A stretch of DNA of 64,000 nucleotides, from positions 930,001 through 994,000 of the forward strand of contig MJGA01000001.1 in the NCBI GenBank assembly GCA_001910725.1. The letters are read 5' to 3'. Positions 38,581 through 50,027 of the stretch are shown in pieces. A program made the position numbers and the translations under genes. The DNA comes from Phanerodontia chrysosporium (Eukaryota; Basidiomycota; Agaricomycetes; Polyporales; Phanerochaetaceae). How positions within the stretch are numbered: the stretch's first letter is position 1; every line of letters begins with the position of its first letter. Under the pieces are notes generated by a model. It was not told the origin of the DNA and made no database searches. It was given only the letters and a program-made list of their open reading frames with translations.

Positions 38581-41500
38581 ATGTCGCACCTCACCGCCAA
38601 CCCGTTCCAAAAGCACTACGAGTTTCCTCGTCCGGGCCCGCTTCTGACCCCGCCGGAGACTGAGCCGGAATACCCCAGCCAGTCTTCCTCGACATTGCAG
38701 TCTTCGCTCCCGTCCAGCCAGCTGTCTTCAGGCCAAGCCATGCCAAACGGGCTAGGCATCGACTTGGACCCGTCGCCGACGCCCCGCGGTCGCTCGTCGC
38801 CCGTGCCGGACCCGCTGTCGATACGTAAGGTCTCGTCGCTCCAATACATCAACACTGGCCCTCGCGAGGCCCGGGAGCGTGCTGAGAAGCGTGGAATGAA
38901 GTGGCTTGTTGTTGTCGTCCCGCCAGCGTCGTTGACACAGGAGCATGGACACCTCGGTCATACGCTTTCGGTGGGGTCTCCGGACAGGCTGTCCCAGGGC
39001 ATCCTTATGCCCCTGTACTCAACCGTGCGTAGTTGTACGCCTTCATTCTCTATTGCATACTGATGATGTCACACTGTCATCTTAGATGACGACGCAGCTT
39101 GTCGCTATTGCCCGTGAGTTCGCCTTCCCCAGCACAAGCGGCCTTTGCCTCTACCTCCACACATCATTCAGCGGCACACCCGTGACACCCCGCATCTCGG
39201 ACGAATCATGGCAGCTCCTCTGGGGTCATCTTTTCGATCCGAAGAGCCCGCGCTGCAGCACACGCAGCTACCCATCGGCGGGAAGATTGAGTTCGACATC
39301 GACCTGAGCAAAGCGCGGTGGTACGAGGCCTGGATCGGGATGGGACGGAGGGAGAATATCGACGTACCGGTCTCCGTGACGCCATCTAGGGCAGGGTCAC
39401 CCGCGCACTGGCGTGCGGACAGCAAGACGTCGTTCATGGACGACCAGACGGAGACACCAGACGAGTCGCTCGACCTTTTGCACCTTGGGAGGCATTCGCG
39501 CGGGCCCAGCCTGCGGCATATACCGAAGAAGCTCTCGCTCTTGGATCGCCTCGAGAACGTGTCGACGCGCTCCGCCTCGAAGCTCGGTCCGCGCCTTGGC
39601 TCGCCTCCGAGCCCGCGACAGGAAACGCGCCATCCGCTGTCCTTGTCGCCCATAGTGCAGGGCAACTCGGAGCCGTCGAGCGCAAAGAAGGATATCGACA
39701 AGTTCGTGAACTCGTGGCGGGCAAGCGCGACCATCTCTACGAGCCCACTGCACGCGACTGGACAGACGAGCCTCGACCCTATCAACATGCCGAATGACTT
39801 GCCCATAGACAGCCCGTCGTCCCCGGACGAGCACGCTGAATCGGTGTTGGATCTCGAAGACTTCCAGTGGTCTGTGACCTCGATGGGGCCGCCGGATTAT
39901 GATGACGACGATCTCGAATCGGTTGCATCGTGGCGGATCCCGTCAGTGCACCTCGATCGCCGCCTCGAGGGATCCGTCTGCCTCACGCCCACGACGTGCA
40001 CCTCGTTCGGGCCTCCAGACTGGGACGTCATCTACGAGCCCTCCGTCGCTGCCAGCTCCCGTGTAGCCTCGCCCGACATCGCGATGCGCATGCTCGAGGA
40101 CTGCCCGGTCACGCCGTCGACTGCCACGACGTGGGGCCCGCCGCTGTCGTGGCCTGCGACCCCCGCGACGCCGTACCACGTGCACACGCCCGACGTCGGT
40201 CAGCGTGCGTTCGACGAAGCCGCCCCTCCCCGTCAATTCCCGCGCACCATTGCCGAGGAGGTCGAAGAGCAGCCGTGGAGGAACGTGTGGCCATACAATA
40301 GCGTTGCTGCGACCACTACCGAGGGTGAGGGTGCCTCAGCGAGCCCGTACACCTTCACGTTCCCTCGTCGCCCGTCGTCGCCTCCGGCGGAGACCCAGGA
40401 GGCTGTCGCAAGAAGTGCTGGCGTTGAAGAGGAGGGCTCGTCGCGTCCGTTCCCGCTCGTCTGGCCGTACTACAGCGCGGCGCAGGAAGCAGCCGAGCCT
40501 ACACCGGCGGTGCAGGTGACGGAGCCGTCTCCGAGCCGCGCAGCCGTCGTCAATGGTTTGGCCGTACTACAGTGCTGCGCCGGCCGAGCATGCGCCGCAA
40601 CCTGCAGCGGAGGCTTCCGAGACAGCGCTGTTGCAGCAGGAGGAAGTGGCCGTGCATGTCGAAGAGCATGCGCAGCCGTCGTCGATGGGCTGGCCATACT
40701 ATGCACCACGCGTGGAAGACGCGGAAGACGCAGTCGCGCCTGTGCAAGAGACTCGCGCCATCGTAGACGACGCCCCGCCTGTGCCTCCCACCCGCGCACC
40801 GAAGCCGAGCCCGTTCAAGTTCGTGATCGCAGCGGCAGCTCCCATTGCGGCAGCCGTTGCTGTGCAGGACGACGAAGACGAAGATCAGGTGCCAGAAGAG
40901 ATCGTTCCTGAAGCCGTGCCTGAAGAGAGTGGACACGAAGGGGCCGTGCCCGAAGTGCATCTGCACGAAGAGGCGACCCCGACCGACGGACAGTTTGACG
41001 AGCCCGCACCACGGAAGCAGCGCACCCTGCAGGAGCTCATGGACGCCGACTCGGAGTCGGAGTTCTCGGAAGAGGAGGAAGAGGAAGAGGAGCCGTTCAT
41101 CCGCCCGCCGCCCACGCCGACATTCACGCAGAACTGGTCGCTCTTCGGCATGAGCATGGACGTGAGCGTCTCGGTCGACGTCGTTGTCGAGGACCGCGCC
41201 CATCACGAAGAAGAGGAGCGCGTGTATGTCGATGACGACTATGCGTGGGACGAGGAGGATCACCGGGTTTACGTCGATGACGCGCATGTGCGGGACTACG
41301 AGGAGGAATCAGTCGTCCCTGAGGCCGCAGTTGCGGAGCCGATCGTCGTTGAGCAGGCAGTCGCGAAGCAGGTTGTTGAGGACGTTCCTGTCGAGGAAGC
41401 TGTTGTCGAGGAAGTGCCTGTCAAGAAAGCTTTCGTCGAGGAAGTCATTGCTCAAGATGGGGTAAGGGAAACACCTGTGACGCTGGCTCCAGTATGCGCC

Positions 41501-43615
41501 AGCGTCAAGTACCCATACTTCAATATCTGTGAGTTTAACAGCGCGCGATATTATCCAGATTTGCTGACGAATAGTCAGACCCAGCCGTGTATCCATACCT
41601 GGAGCTGTATCCCGAGGCGCCTGGTGCCCTCGAGGCAAAGACCTTCGCACTCTTTTCGCCCATCAGTAGCTTGCCCTACCCTGCCATGTCTATCTGTAAG
41701 TGCCAGTCATGTCTTGTTACGCTGTGGCTGACCTGTCCACAAAGACGCACCGGTGTATCCCAACAATGTACAGCAACTCTACCCCTCTATCCATGTCGAC
41801 AAGGAGCCAAGAATCATCGCGAAGGAGCCGTTACAGGAAATCACAGTCACAGCTTACCGGAGGGTCCACGCATTCAAGTGTCTGTATGTATCTTCCATGT
41901 CACTAACAGCACATACTGCGATACTAAGTCACCCATGTCAGATGCCTCGATCTACCCATACAGACTGAACTTCCATTACCCGGCAGAAGTGGACCCCGTT
42001 CGTTTGCCTGCCAAGTACCCAGCGTTCGACATATGTGAGTTATCCTGGCCGATAACAGTATCTCGGTGGATTGACCTCAGTCTACAGATCCGCCTGTGTA
42101 TCCGTACAGCCTGGAACAGATCTACCCACCCACGATGGTCCCAAGCACAGGGGATGGTTTTAAGGCGCATTCTAACCCTCGGAGTGTGGACAACATCCAC
42201 AGTCCCGTGTCACGCCCTGTCGATGTGTCTCCCGCAACTACGCTGCCGCAGGACTCGGCACCCACAACGCAGATGCCCGTCGGAAAGAGGGTCACTTCGA
42301 GCTTGCCCGTTCAGCTACCAGCAACATATCCTCGTATCAATCTTTGTGAGTTTCATTGATATCCGCCATTGGGGCTGCCAATCTGACCAATGGGTAGACC
42401 CGGCTGTGTACCCACACCTCGATCTGTATCCCGCTGTGACGGCTCAAAAGCTGCAGAAGGTCGAGCACACTTCGGTGCCAAAGCATGGCGTGGAGCGCAC
42501 GTCAGCCGAACTTCCTGACGCAGTTGCAGCGCCAGTCTACGCTCCTCGACAGAAGCCACGGTACACACATGCAGACCTTCATGATATGGTTGCCGACGCC
42601 GCTCTGCTACATGAGCCGAAGCCGACCCCTGTACGAAGAGATAGCGCGCCGTCGATACTGGAGGAAGAGGAACCGATCGACTTTGGTTCGGGTATGCCTC
42701 AAGAACCTGTCTCTTTCAGACAATTCAATACACCGACTATCCCGGAGGAAGATGAGGATGCTCCAGAGCCACGCCCTCCAGGATTAGGACACCCTCACTT
42801 TCTTCAGAGACTGAGTTCTCTGCATCGCTCAGTCGGTCATCGTCTATGAGGTCGAGCTCTTCGCCACAGGTTTCATCTCGACGGCTCCCCGTGCCCACCC
42901 CACCACCGCAATCTGTGTCTCCCGCGCCTTCTCCCCCATCCTCTATTCGCTCGCGCGGTAGATCTGGCACCGTCAGCGCGAGGCCAGCACTTCCTCCGCC
43001 TCCCGCCTTTGCACCACCCATGCCCGCCATGCCCCTGTTTCATCGCCCAAGAGCGACTCACCGTCTCGCAGTGCCCGGAAGCTTCCTGCGATTCCTGGCG
43101 AAGCCCCGACGAAAGACTTGCCGCCGCCACCGACACGGCCACAGTCGATGCGCCCAGCGGGCCTGGGTCTCCCCTCGGACCCTGCCGTCGGCCGTCGAGC
43201 CTCTGCCCTGGGAATCAGTCGCCCACCTCCGTTCGCACCCCTGCCACCCGTTCCCGAACCGAACGCAGTCGGCACATCCGCGCTCAGCGCGCCTGCTCTG
43301 AGAACGCAGCCGCAGCCCGGCTCGCCCGAGCAGGGCTCCCAGTCCGCCACACTGCCCGTCACGAAGCCGCTCGACGGCGCGGCCGACCTGTCGCGCAGCC
43401 AAAGCGTGCCCTCGCGCGCGCCGACGCGTGCGCGGCATGGCAGTGTCGTCGCGTCATCGGGCATCGTCGCTGGCCTTGCAAAGAACTGGGACGCGAGCGG
43501 CGGCGCGGATCCTGCGCTCTCGTCGTTTCCGTCGCCCCCGCGCGCGCCGCTTCCGCCCATACCGAACAGCCGGCCTGTCTCGAAGCTCGACCGCTCCAAG
43601 TATCCGTTTGCTTGA
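38581..43615 (+). CDS. Large low-complexity fungal protein with WPYY and Tyr-Pro repeats
   Basis: I recognise this as a conserved but unnamed basidiomycete-type protein of about 1,500 residues; the function is unknown. Exon 1 starts MSHLTANPFQKHYEFPRPGP and reaches a folded-looking region: MKWLVVVVPPASLTQEHGHL, QGILMPLYST, TTQLVAIAREFAFPSTSGLC, ISDESWQLLWGHLF and LSKARWYEAWIGMGR. The middle is Ser/Pro-rich with four WPYY-type motifs and a long acidic Val/Glu section. Next come tandem YP modules split by same-phase introns (41510-42432). The tail is Pro/Ser-rich and ends DRSKYPFA. No signal peptide or membrane segment is seen. The frame breaks near 39240, 40530, 42775 and 43031. The first, third and fourth are one missing base; the second is a net +1 or -2, or a 28-nt GT-AG stretch. 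Several smaller genes are an alternative, but the exons join smoothly. Confidence 0.65.
40285..40705 (+). repeat. Four WPYY-type peptide repeats
   Basis: Motifs NVWPYNSVAA, LVWPYYSAAQ, MVWPYYSAAP and MGWPYYAPRV have their tryptophan codons at 40288, 40462, 40559 and 40691. They lie in a Pro/Glu/Ala-rich disordered stretch with unequal spacing, so they look like short linear motifs rather than a folded tandem repeat. Confidence 0.8.
41510..42432 (+). repeat. Tandem Tyr-Pro modules, each split by a phase-1 intron
   Basis: Units follow the pattern YPxFxI/Y-x-x-V-YP-x5-YP: YPYFNI+YPAVYPYLELYP, YPAMSI+YAPVYPNNVQQLYP, a degenerate unit ending +YASIYPYRLNFHYP, YPAFDI+YPPVYPYSLEQIYP and YPRINL+YPAVYPHLDLYP. 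At each plus sign an intron splits a tyrosine codon after its first T: 41529-41578, 41696-41744, one ending at 41941, 42035-42087 and 42346-42397, the measurable ones being 49-53 nt. The intervening exons 41579-41695, 41942-42034 and 42088-42345 are multiples of three. The third unit's donor is uncertain. Confidence 0.8.
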
Positions 43616-43957
43616 TCTCATCTAATGCCGCCCCGTCGGATTTTCTTGCTTTCGAAGGATCTATTTATGTCGTCTCTATCCTCCCTTGCTAATCCGCCGC
43701 TGCCCCTGCCCGCGAGTCCGCCCTTTGGGCCGCGTGGAGTATTACTACACCGTTTGCGTCGTTCGACCTTGCTTTCTTTCTTGCTGTATGCACACACCGT
43801 ATAGACAGACTCTGTTGGAGGTAATACAACAATCTATGAATACACATGCATGGAATATCGGAACATTGTATGTGCACTGAAAAAACCTTTGTCAAGAATT
43901 CCGCCCGTCAAATTATTACATTGATATCTCATTTGCTGTTATGAGTTCGCTAGCGAA
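43616..43957. other. Convergent 3' intergenic region
   Basis: 342 bp between the stops of the YP-repeat gene (+) and the PUB-domain gene (-). Nothing is recognised beyond A+T-richer 3'UTR-like sequence. Confidence 0.4.
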
Positions 43958-44897
43958 TCATTCGTCGTCATCGTCTTCGATTGAGACGACATTTCCACTC
44001 AGAGTGCGGCCACCACCGCTGGGCATGGTGCCTGGAGGCGTCGTGGGAGTGGTGGGTTGTGGCGACCCCCTTGCTGCTGCTGCGGCGCGAGCTTGACGGA
44101 GCTCTTCTTCTCGCCGGGCGCGCAGCAGCTGCGACTTGCGATCGTCGAGGAATTGCTGCTTGATCTGGAGGAAGGGGTTGAGGGTCAGCGATAGCGGCGA
44201 GAGCAATCGTACACACGTTGGCGATCTGGGCAGCAGCGACGGCTCTCTCCTGTTGCTTTGCTCGCTCGGCACGCTCCTCTTTCGTGAGCTCGCGCTCGAG
44301 AGCCTCCTTCAGGATCTCTGCGCCGATGCGCAGGTCGGCCATGTGCTTTGGATTGAACTGGTAGAACGGTTGATAGTTCTCCACCTGTGGGTTGAAACCC
44401 ATCTGCAGGTTACCTCTGTCAGGCTATCTCTGTACAAGAAGTTCGTGCGCCACGCACCGCTCTGGCATACTCGACCGTACCCTTGGGGTCAATGATCACA
44501 CGCTTGATGGTGGCGTTGGTAGGTTTAAATCTCTGATACTTTGGCTCATTTGGATGCTGCAGAATGTTCTCCGCCAGCTTCAGCAAGGTCTACGGTTCGC
44601 GATGGTCAGCTTCCTCCTATGACTGGCAAGACATGGATGTACTTGGAGAGCCTCCAAAGCCAGCGGCCTTGCATTTGGTCTGAGAATGCCTGGGTCTATC
44701 ATACGACGGAGCTCTTGCCGCTTCTCATGAGACTCGTCAAAGGCCACATATGTCTTGCCAGGGTCTTGCTGCGCCTGTGTACGCTGCTCGCGGAGTCTGC
44801 GTTCGATGGCATCGGCGACAGCGTTTGGGTTGGGAGGCGGCATGGGATTGTCACTCAGGGTGTGATCCTGTGCGGGAGAGGGTTGGTCTATATCCAT
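43958..44897 (-). CDS. PUB-domain protein (p97/Cdc48 co-factor-like)
   Basis: PUB domains bind the C-terminus of the AAA ATPase p97/Cdc48. The ~260-residue product starts MDIDQPSPAQDHTLSDNP at 44897. The N-terminal part is disordered, then ALEALQTLLKLAENILQHPN, PKYQRFKPTNATIKRVI and KGTVEYARAMGFNP form the PUB core. It is followed by the helical HMADLRIGAEILKEALERE and a basic/Ala-rich coiled coil (LRARREEELRQARAAAAARG). The acidic tail ends SGNVVSIEDDDDE. PNGase and UBXN6 also have PUB domains, but no transglutaminase or UBX domain is present, so a small stand-alone cofactor fits best. The three introns are short. The gene is divergent from the PX-domain gene. Confidence 0.8.
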
Positions 44898-45156
44898 GGT
44901 GGCAGCCTCGCGTGGAGCCTAGCTAGCTCTGCTCGTGGTGAACGACGAAAGAGGATTCCCAAGTGCCTCAATCGCCATCTTCGGCGTCAGCCGTGCGCGC
45001 TCTGATGGCCATCAAGACCCGGGCGCCCGGCGCGCCGCCCGGTGATGACGCGGGGCCGGCGTTTGTTACAGGAAGCCCACCGCTGAGTCGCACATTCATT
45101 TCGTCTCTCCCTGCTTTACTCCGAATCCCGAATCCCTCTCCTCGCCGTCCTGCGCG
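44898..45156. promoter_or_regulatory. Divergent promoter, PUB-domain gene / PX-domain gene
   Basis: The 259 bp between head-to-head start codons. No TATA element is evident. Confidence 0.45.
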
Positions 45157-48100
45157 ATGGTCGAAGCCCATCCCCAGGGCAATGCGACGCTCTCGCTGCC
45201 AATTCATACCGCACACGCTCCAGGCGACCATGCACCGCCCTCACCGTCAGCACTTTCAGATGAAGCCTTTGCCACACCGCAATCCTCCCCGGTCCCTCCG
45301 CCTCATACCCCCTTGTTGAATCCCCCTCGTCCGAACATCCACCACATCACTCAGAACTGACGGGTGACGCTAATCATAATGATGCTTCCTCTCCCGACAG
45401 TGCAGACTCGATGGAGCTCACCCCCTTGCGAGCTCACTACCTGAAGAAGGAGCTGGTCTCTCTGCAATTCCGCCGTGAACTCAGGGCTCTCACGACCATC
45501 CCCAGTAATAACATATCTACTTTCTCATACCTTGGACCTCCCTTTACCCCTCCACCGAAGGATGGGCCTCGTCTCGACCTGCCGTTCCTCCGGTACATGT
45601 TCCGCAACTTTGTGCTCTCCTTTCCGTTTCTTGCTGCTGCCCCGAGGGATTTCTTCCCAGAGAAGCTTCAGCCCTTCATGGCCAACTTGCTGTCGCGCAA
45701 CCTCTCCTCGGCATCGCCTCTCGACACCGACCCGGACAACTCGGAAGAGGCGACCCGGGCCAAGCTGCTGACGAAGCTCGAGAAGAACTTCTCCGTCCTC
45801 ATGACAAGCGGTACCAAGCTCATAGAGCGAGAGGACATCGTACGCCTGACGCAGAAGGATCTTGACAGACTTGAGATGCTGGCCAAGAAACGCGCGGCCC
45901 GGAGAGGAAGCTCAAGGACACCTTCGAGGTCAACATCGTCTGTGTGCGGACTGTGGTTGAGAAGAAGCGAGTCCGGAGTAAGGCCCATGAGGTACGCAGG
46001 TCATATAACATCGCGAGGTGGCGTGCCTCATGACATCTGCTGCAGGAATTCATTATCCGGACCCGTCGACGGAACCATCCAGATGTCTTCGTCTCGAGGC
46101 GGTATGGTGACTTCAGGACCCTCGCTGATGAAGTACGTCAAACGACAGGCTAAATTGTCTCACTCCTGACTCGGCCGCAGCTTCGTAAAGCGCACCCTAC
46201 GGAGTTGGTACCGCCGCCACCCCCGAAGGACCGCACATACGTCAACGTGACGCTCTCGAATCCCCCTTCCAATGCGACATCACCGCCACCATCTCATCAA
46301 AGCTTTGGTAGCCAAGTCTACCGGTACATGAGCTCCGCCCCGGCGAGCCCGACCGCGGCTTACACGCCGCGACAGTCGAGAGCCATGCCGGGCATGTATC
46401 GCGACGAGCGAAGCGCAAGCGTCGACTCTTTCCAGAGCGGCGAGAGCCAGTCGTCCAGCAGCCCAGGCTCGCCAGGGCCCAGTTACTCTGGCGGTGCACC
46501 ACACCCATCGCGGCTGGCCAGGGAGAAGAACAGACTGACGCTAAGATCGTATCTGCATACTCTTCTGTCATCGTCGGTATTCGCTTCTTCGCCCGTCTTG
46601 CGATCCTTCCTTCTATCTGGGCCGACACACCTCAGGTGCGTGCGAGATGTGCTGATAGTGGGACATCGATTCAAACCTTTCGCGTCGTAGCGAAGAAGAG
46701 CTGGAGGACGCGCGCCGGCGTGAAGAGGCTGACCGTATGCGCGAAGTCGGAAGAATCAGATTCGCCAAGGAAATCCGGGAAAGAGTGGACGGTCTCCGCG
46801 ACGCTGTTCGTAGCGTCAAGGGTGAGCTGTTAGGAAAAGGTATTTTACCGTATTTCTTGATTAATTAGAAACTCATGCCCTGGCCAGATGGCCTTACGCA
46901 TGTGTTCGCTACGATCAAACATACGCCAGATATTCGGGACCTACCTTCCAATTATAAGGCCGTCATCGAATGGGCTCGCATCTCGTGAGTGTCCATGGCA
47001 GCCCGATATTCTCGGTATCATGGCTTATCGTCTTTCACAGGTTGGCCTCGACAGTCTTCCAGCGATTCGTCGCGGCGGACAATGCTTCCGAGACCTTTGC
47101 TGGCCTGAAGCGCATCCATGGGATGATGCCCTACTTCATGCTGAAAGCGGCGTTGAAGATCAGTAATCCCGTGGCAATGATCAGAGGTAAGAAGTTCCGT
47201 GTCTTGTGTGTGGAGACGTACCACTAATTAATTAATCTAGGCGTGCTGGACCTGTTCCTGGCTCAACCATTCGGTGGACGCAGCTTGCTGCAAAGGTGTG
47301 TAGGGTGATACTGCCCGGTTGTTTCGCCTGGTAATCAATGCGTCCTGCAGGATGTTCACAGGTTCTCTGATCGAAGAGGCGAAGGCTCTAGAAGAGGACA
47401 TCGAATCCGTGCGCAGCAAGGTCGAGGATCCCCAGATTTGTGAGAAAGTCAGGCTGTTCGTCTACGCACCCCCGGAAATCCAGGCGATCTACAAGGCCGA
47501 CGCGGGTACGTCGCGCTGCGAACGGCCGCGCCTCGCGCTAACCTCCGTGCGAAACTAGCTGCCGAAGGCATGAACATCCTGACGGCGGTGCTGCGCTCAG
47601 GGGAAGAGCCACGTTTGTCCAGGGCACAGATGCAGCGGGTACACCGCGCTAGCATCGCGCACAAGATCTACAAGGACGCGCACCCGGACTCGGAGGACGA
47701 CGAGGGCCCAGACGACGAAGACGCCTGGCTGTACGAAGACCTCATGCTGCTCGCGAAGCTGTACGCTCGGCTCAAAGACCGGGAACAGCTGATAGCGTTG
47801 ATCTTCGAGGTGAGATTGAAAGCGCTTACTCGCCTGGAACGGAGTCACATGGACGCGCAAAGCCTGACCATGCCTCGTTGCTGGACAGGGCACCACGGCC
47901 GACCTCCTCAAGGACATCATCACGATCTTCTATTCGCCGCTTGCACAGGTTTATCGTGCCGCCAGCATTGCGGACTCGCTAGGCGACCTGCAGAACTTTA
48001 TCAATGACCTTATTCGGACCGTCGAACAGACGGAGGAGCGTGCGTTTTACCCTGTCCCCTAGAAACTTGCGGTAGGGTCACTGACACGCTTCCCTGGATC

Positions 48101-49162
48101 GGTTTTCTAGTGAGTCAGCAGGATCCGGGGAAGACGGTCCAGGTGTTGATCGACTTGATTCAACGGCACGAGCAAGCGTTCTACACGTTTGTTCACAAGG
48201 TTCACTCCAAGGGCGAGGGCCTCTTTGACAGTCTGATGCGCTGGATCGAGCGCTTCCTGACCCTCATGCGGGACGGTGTTGGGGAGCCGATCAGCCTCGA
48301 GTTCCTGCTTCCACACACAGGGCAGGAGCGATCGGATATCATGAAGGAAATCGACGCGGTAGCGCGATACCACTATCTGCTCAAGGTGCAGTACGAAGCG
48401 AAAGTCCGGCGGCGGTTCGGGCGGACGCAGGGCCAGAGCGAGGCAGACGCGGAGGACGAGGCTGCGGCAGAGCTTGTGAACGGCGTCGTGCGCGATCTGA
48501 GCTTCGGAGACCTGGTCACGGGCGACGCGGACGAACTTGCGGCCGCGGAAGCGTCGGACTCGGAGTCTGACACGGACTCGAGTGACGAAGACGACTCGAG
48601 TGGCAGCAGCGACGACAGCGGCAGCAGCAGCGGCGAGGGCTCGACGGAGAGCGACGAGCACACGGAGAGCAGCTCGGCCGAAGGCGGGCAGCGGGAGGTG
48701 ACACCCACGCCCACCCGCAGTGTCTCGCGGTCCCACACGATCGGCCACTCGCCGGTCTCGACCCGCGCTCCACTGGCGGATGCTCCACAACGTTCGCCTG
48801 AGGGAATGTCCGCGTCGCGGTCGAGACTCGCGGGGCTGCCTCTGCAGCAGCGGCGGTCGCTCTCGCAGACGCGGACGCCGACGGAGAAGGCGCTTCCGCC
48901 GCTGCCCGGGGCGCGCTACTCCCACGGAGGCGCAGCAGCGCGGGAGCGCGCGGTGCAGCAGCAGCAACAGCAGCAACGATCGTCGCCAGCGAAGAAGAAG
49001 AAGGCGGAGGGTCCCAAGCCGCCCGAGCTGCATCACGTCCCGAGGCTGCTCCCGTTGTTCGTCGAGATGGTGCGTGCGAGTCTGGTTTCTCGGCGACTAG
49101 ATTGCGAGAGCTGACCCCGTTTCTTTCCACAGATGCGACCGCTTCTGCAGCCACAGAGATAA
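45157..49162 (+). CDS. PX-associated (PXB) and PX-domain lipid-binding protein, Ypr097w/Lec1-like
   Basis: These fungal proteins carry an N-terminal PX-associated domain, a PX domain that binds phosphoinositides, and a large C-terminal DUF3818-type region. The yeast member is Ypr097w. The ~1,070-residue product starts MVEAHPQGNATLSLPIHTAH at 45157. The PXB part is SMELTPLRAHYLKKELVSLQ to LTQKDLDRLEMLAKKRAAR. The PX core has DTFEVNIVCVRTVVEKKRV and VSRRYGDFRTLADELRKAHP; after a Ser/Pro insert come NRLTLRSYLHTLLSS and VLRSFLLSGPT. The C-terminal helical region includes FVAADNASETFAGLKRIHGM and WIERFLTLMRDGVGEP, then a Ser/Asp-rich tract and a polyQ-like run (about 48958). One base is missing near 45310 (C run) and near 45901. 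There are about eleven exons. A last exon gives MRPLLQPQR. Confidence 0.87.
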
Positions 49163-49776
49163 GCTCCCACGAGGCGGCGGCGGCGGTGGATGGTTTCTCA
49201 TATGACGACAGTGGTAGTCTGTATAGATACAATATTATCTGAGGTGTACATTTCTTTCTGCTGTATAATATAATGCACAAGGATGTCGCGGAGGGCTAGA
49301 CACAGGGCCTACGGGAGAGGATGGAGTGTCGAGGTCGAGAACGGGTCCGGGGTGGAGGAGGGTAATTGTCAGGGGGTGGCCATTAGGAGGGAATGTTTAA
49401 GCTGAGTGCTGCTGGGGTAACTGGGGTGGCGCGCCGGATCGCGGACGGGCGGCGGCGTCGGGGGAGTTCGAGGTCGAGGCCGCGCCGATGTCGCCTTATC
49501 GATGGTAACCAGCCCCAGCCGCGGCCGGCCACTCGGGGCGCCCGGCCCTCGTCACCCCGCCGCCTCCGAATCACGTCACCACCGGCGCTGCACGTGTTTC
49601 CGAGCCAGTTTCAGGACATCATTTCCTCTTTCGGCCGCTTATCCACACCCCTCCCGCCAAGCGCGTCTCTCGAAAATTGGTGTCCGCTATATATTACCGT
49701 CCCTCGCCTGCCTCTGCGCCACCTTTTCGCGACCGCACACCCCTGCCCTCGACCCACCCACGACACCCAGAACACC
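49163..49776. promoter_or_regulatory. Upstream region of the small chitin-binding-like gene
   Basis: 614 bp. The first ~200 bp are A+T-rich (3'UTR-like); the rest is G+C-rich with a TATA box at 49688. A long open frame from 49393 runs into the small gene but looks like chance. Confidence 0.45.
49688..49695 (+). promoter_or_regulatory. TATA box of the small chitin-binding-like gene
   Basis: TATATATT about 85 nt upstream of the ATG at 49777. Confidence 0.5.
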
Positions 49777-50027
49777 ATGCCCGGCCTCGTCAGCGACGCT
49801 ACCCGCATCTGGGAGACCAACATCTACTGGCCCGTCGGCTCCCAGTGTGCAGTCTGGGACGCAAAGAGCAAAGGCGTCGATATCTGGGAGTGCGTCAGAG
49901 CCCGTACGTCCCCACTCCACTTTGCGTTTCCCGCGTCCTGTCCGCTCACCGTGCCGTCCCAGACACCGCCTACCAAGGCTCAGGGCCACCCAACCCACGC
50001 TACTGGCGTTACGTGACCCGTCGATGA
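49777..50027 (+). CDS. 63-residue stand-alone CBM5/12 (chitin-binding type 3)-like protein
   Basis: Two exons (49777-49903 and 49963-50027, intron 59 nt, phase 1) encode 63 residues: MPGLVSDATRIWETNIYWPV, then GSQCAVWDAKSKGVDIWECV and RAHTAYQGSGPPNPRYWRYV. The spacing of aromatics, the single Cys and the xxAHTAxxGxxPPN pattern resemble the CBM5/12 carbohydrate-binding module of chitinases, here without any catalytic domain. No signal peptide is present, so it is either cytosolic or secreted by another route. A TATA box lies upstream. It is too short for routine gene finders but has a clear start, intron and stop. Ligand binding is inference from the fold pattern. Confidence 0.7.

Noticed and set aside
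42846..43301. Separate gene starting MRSSSSPQVSS after the apparent stop of the YP-repeat gene
   Set aside because: The upstream frame continues smoothly (RTPSLSSETEF then SRSSS) if one C is added near 42775, so it is the same protein's tail.
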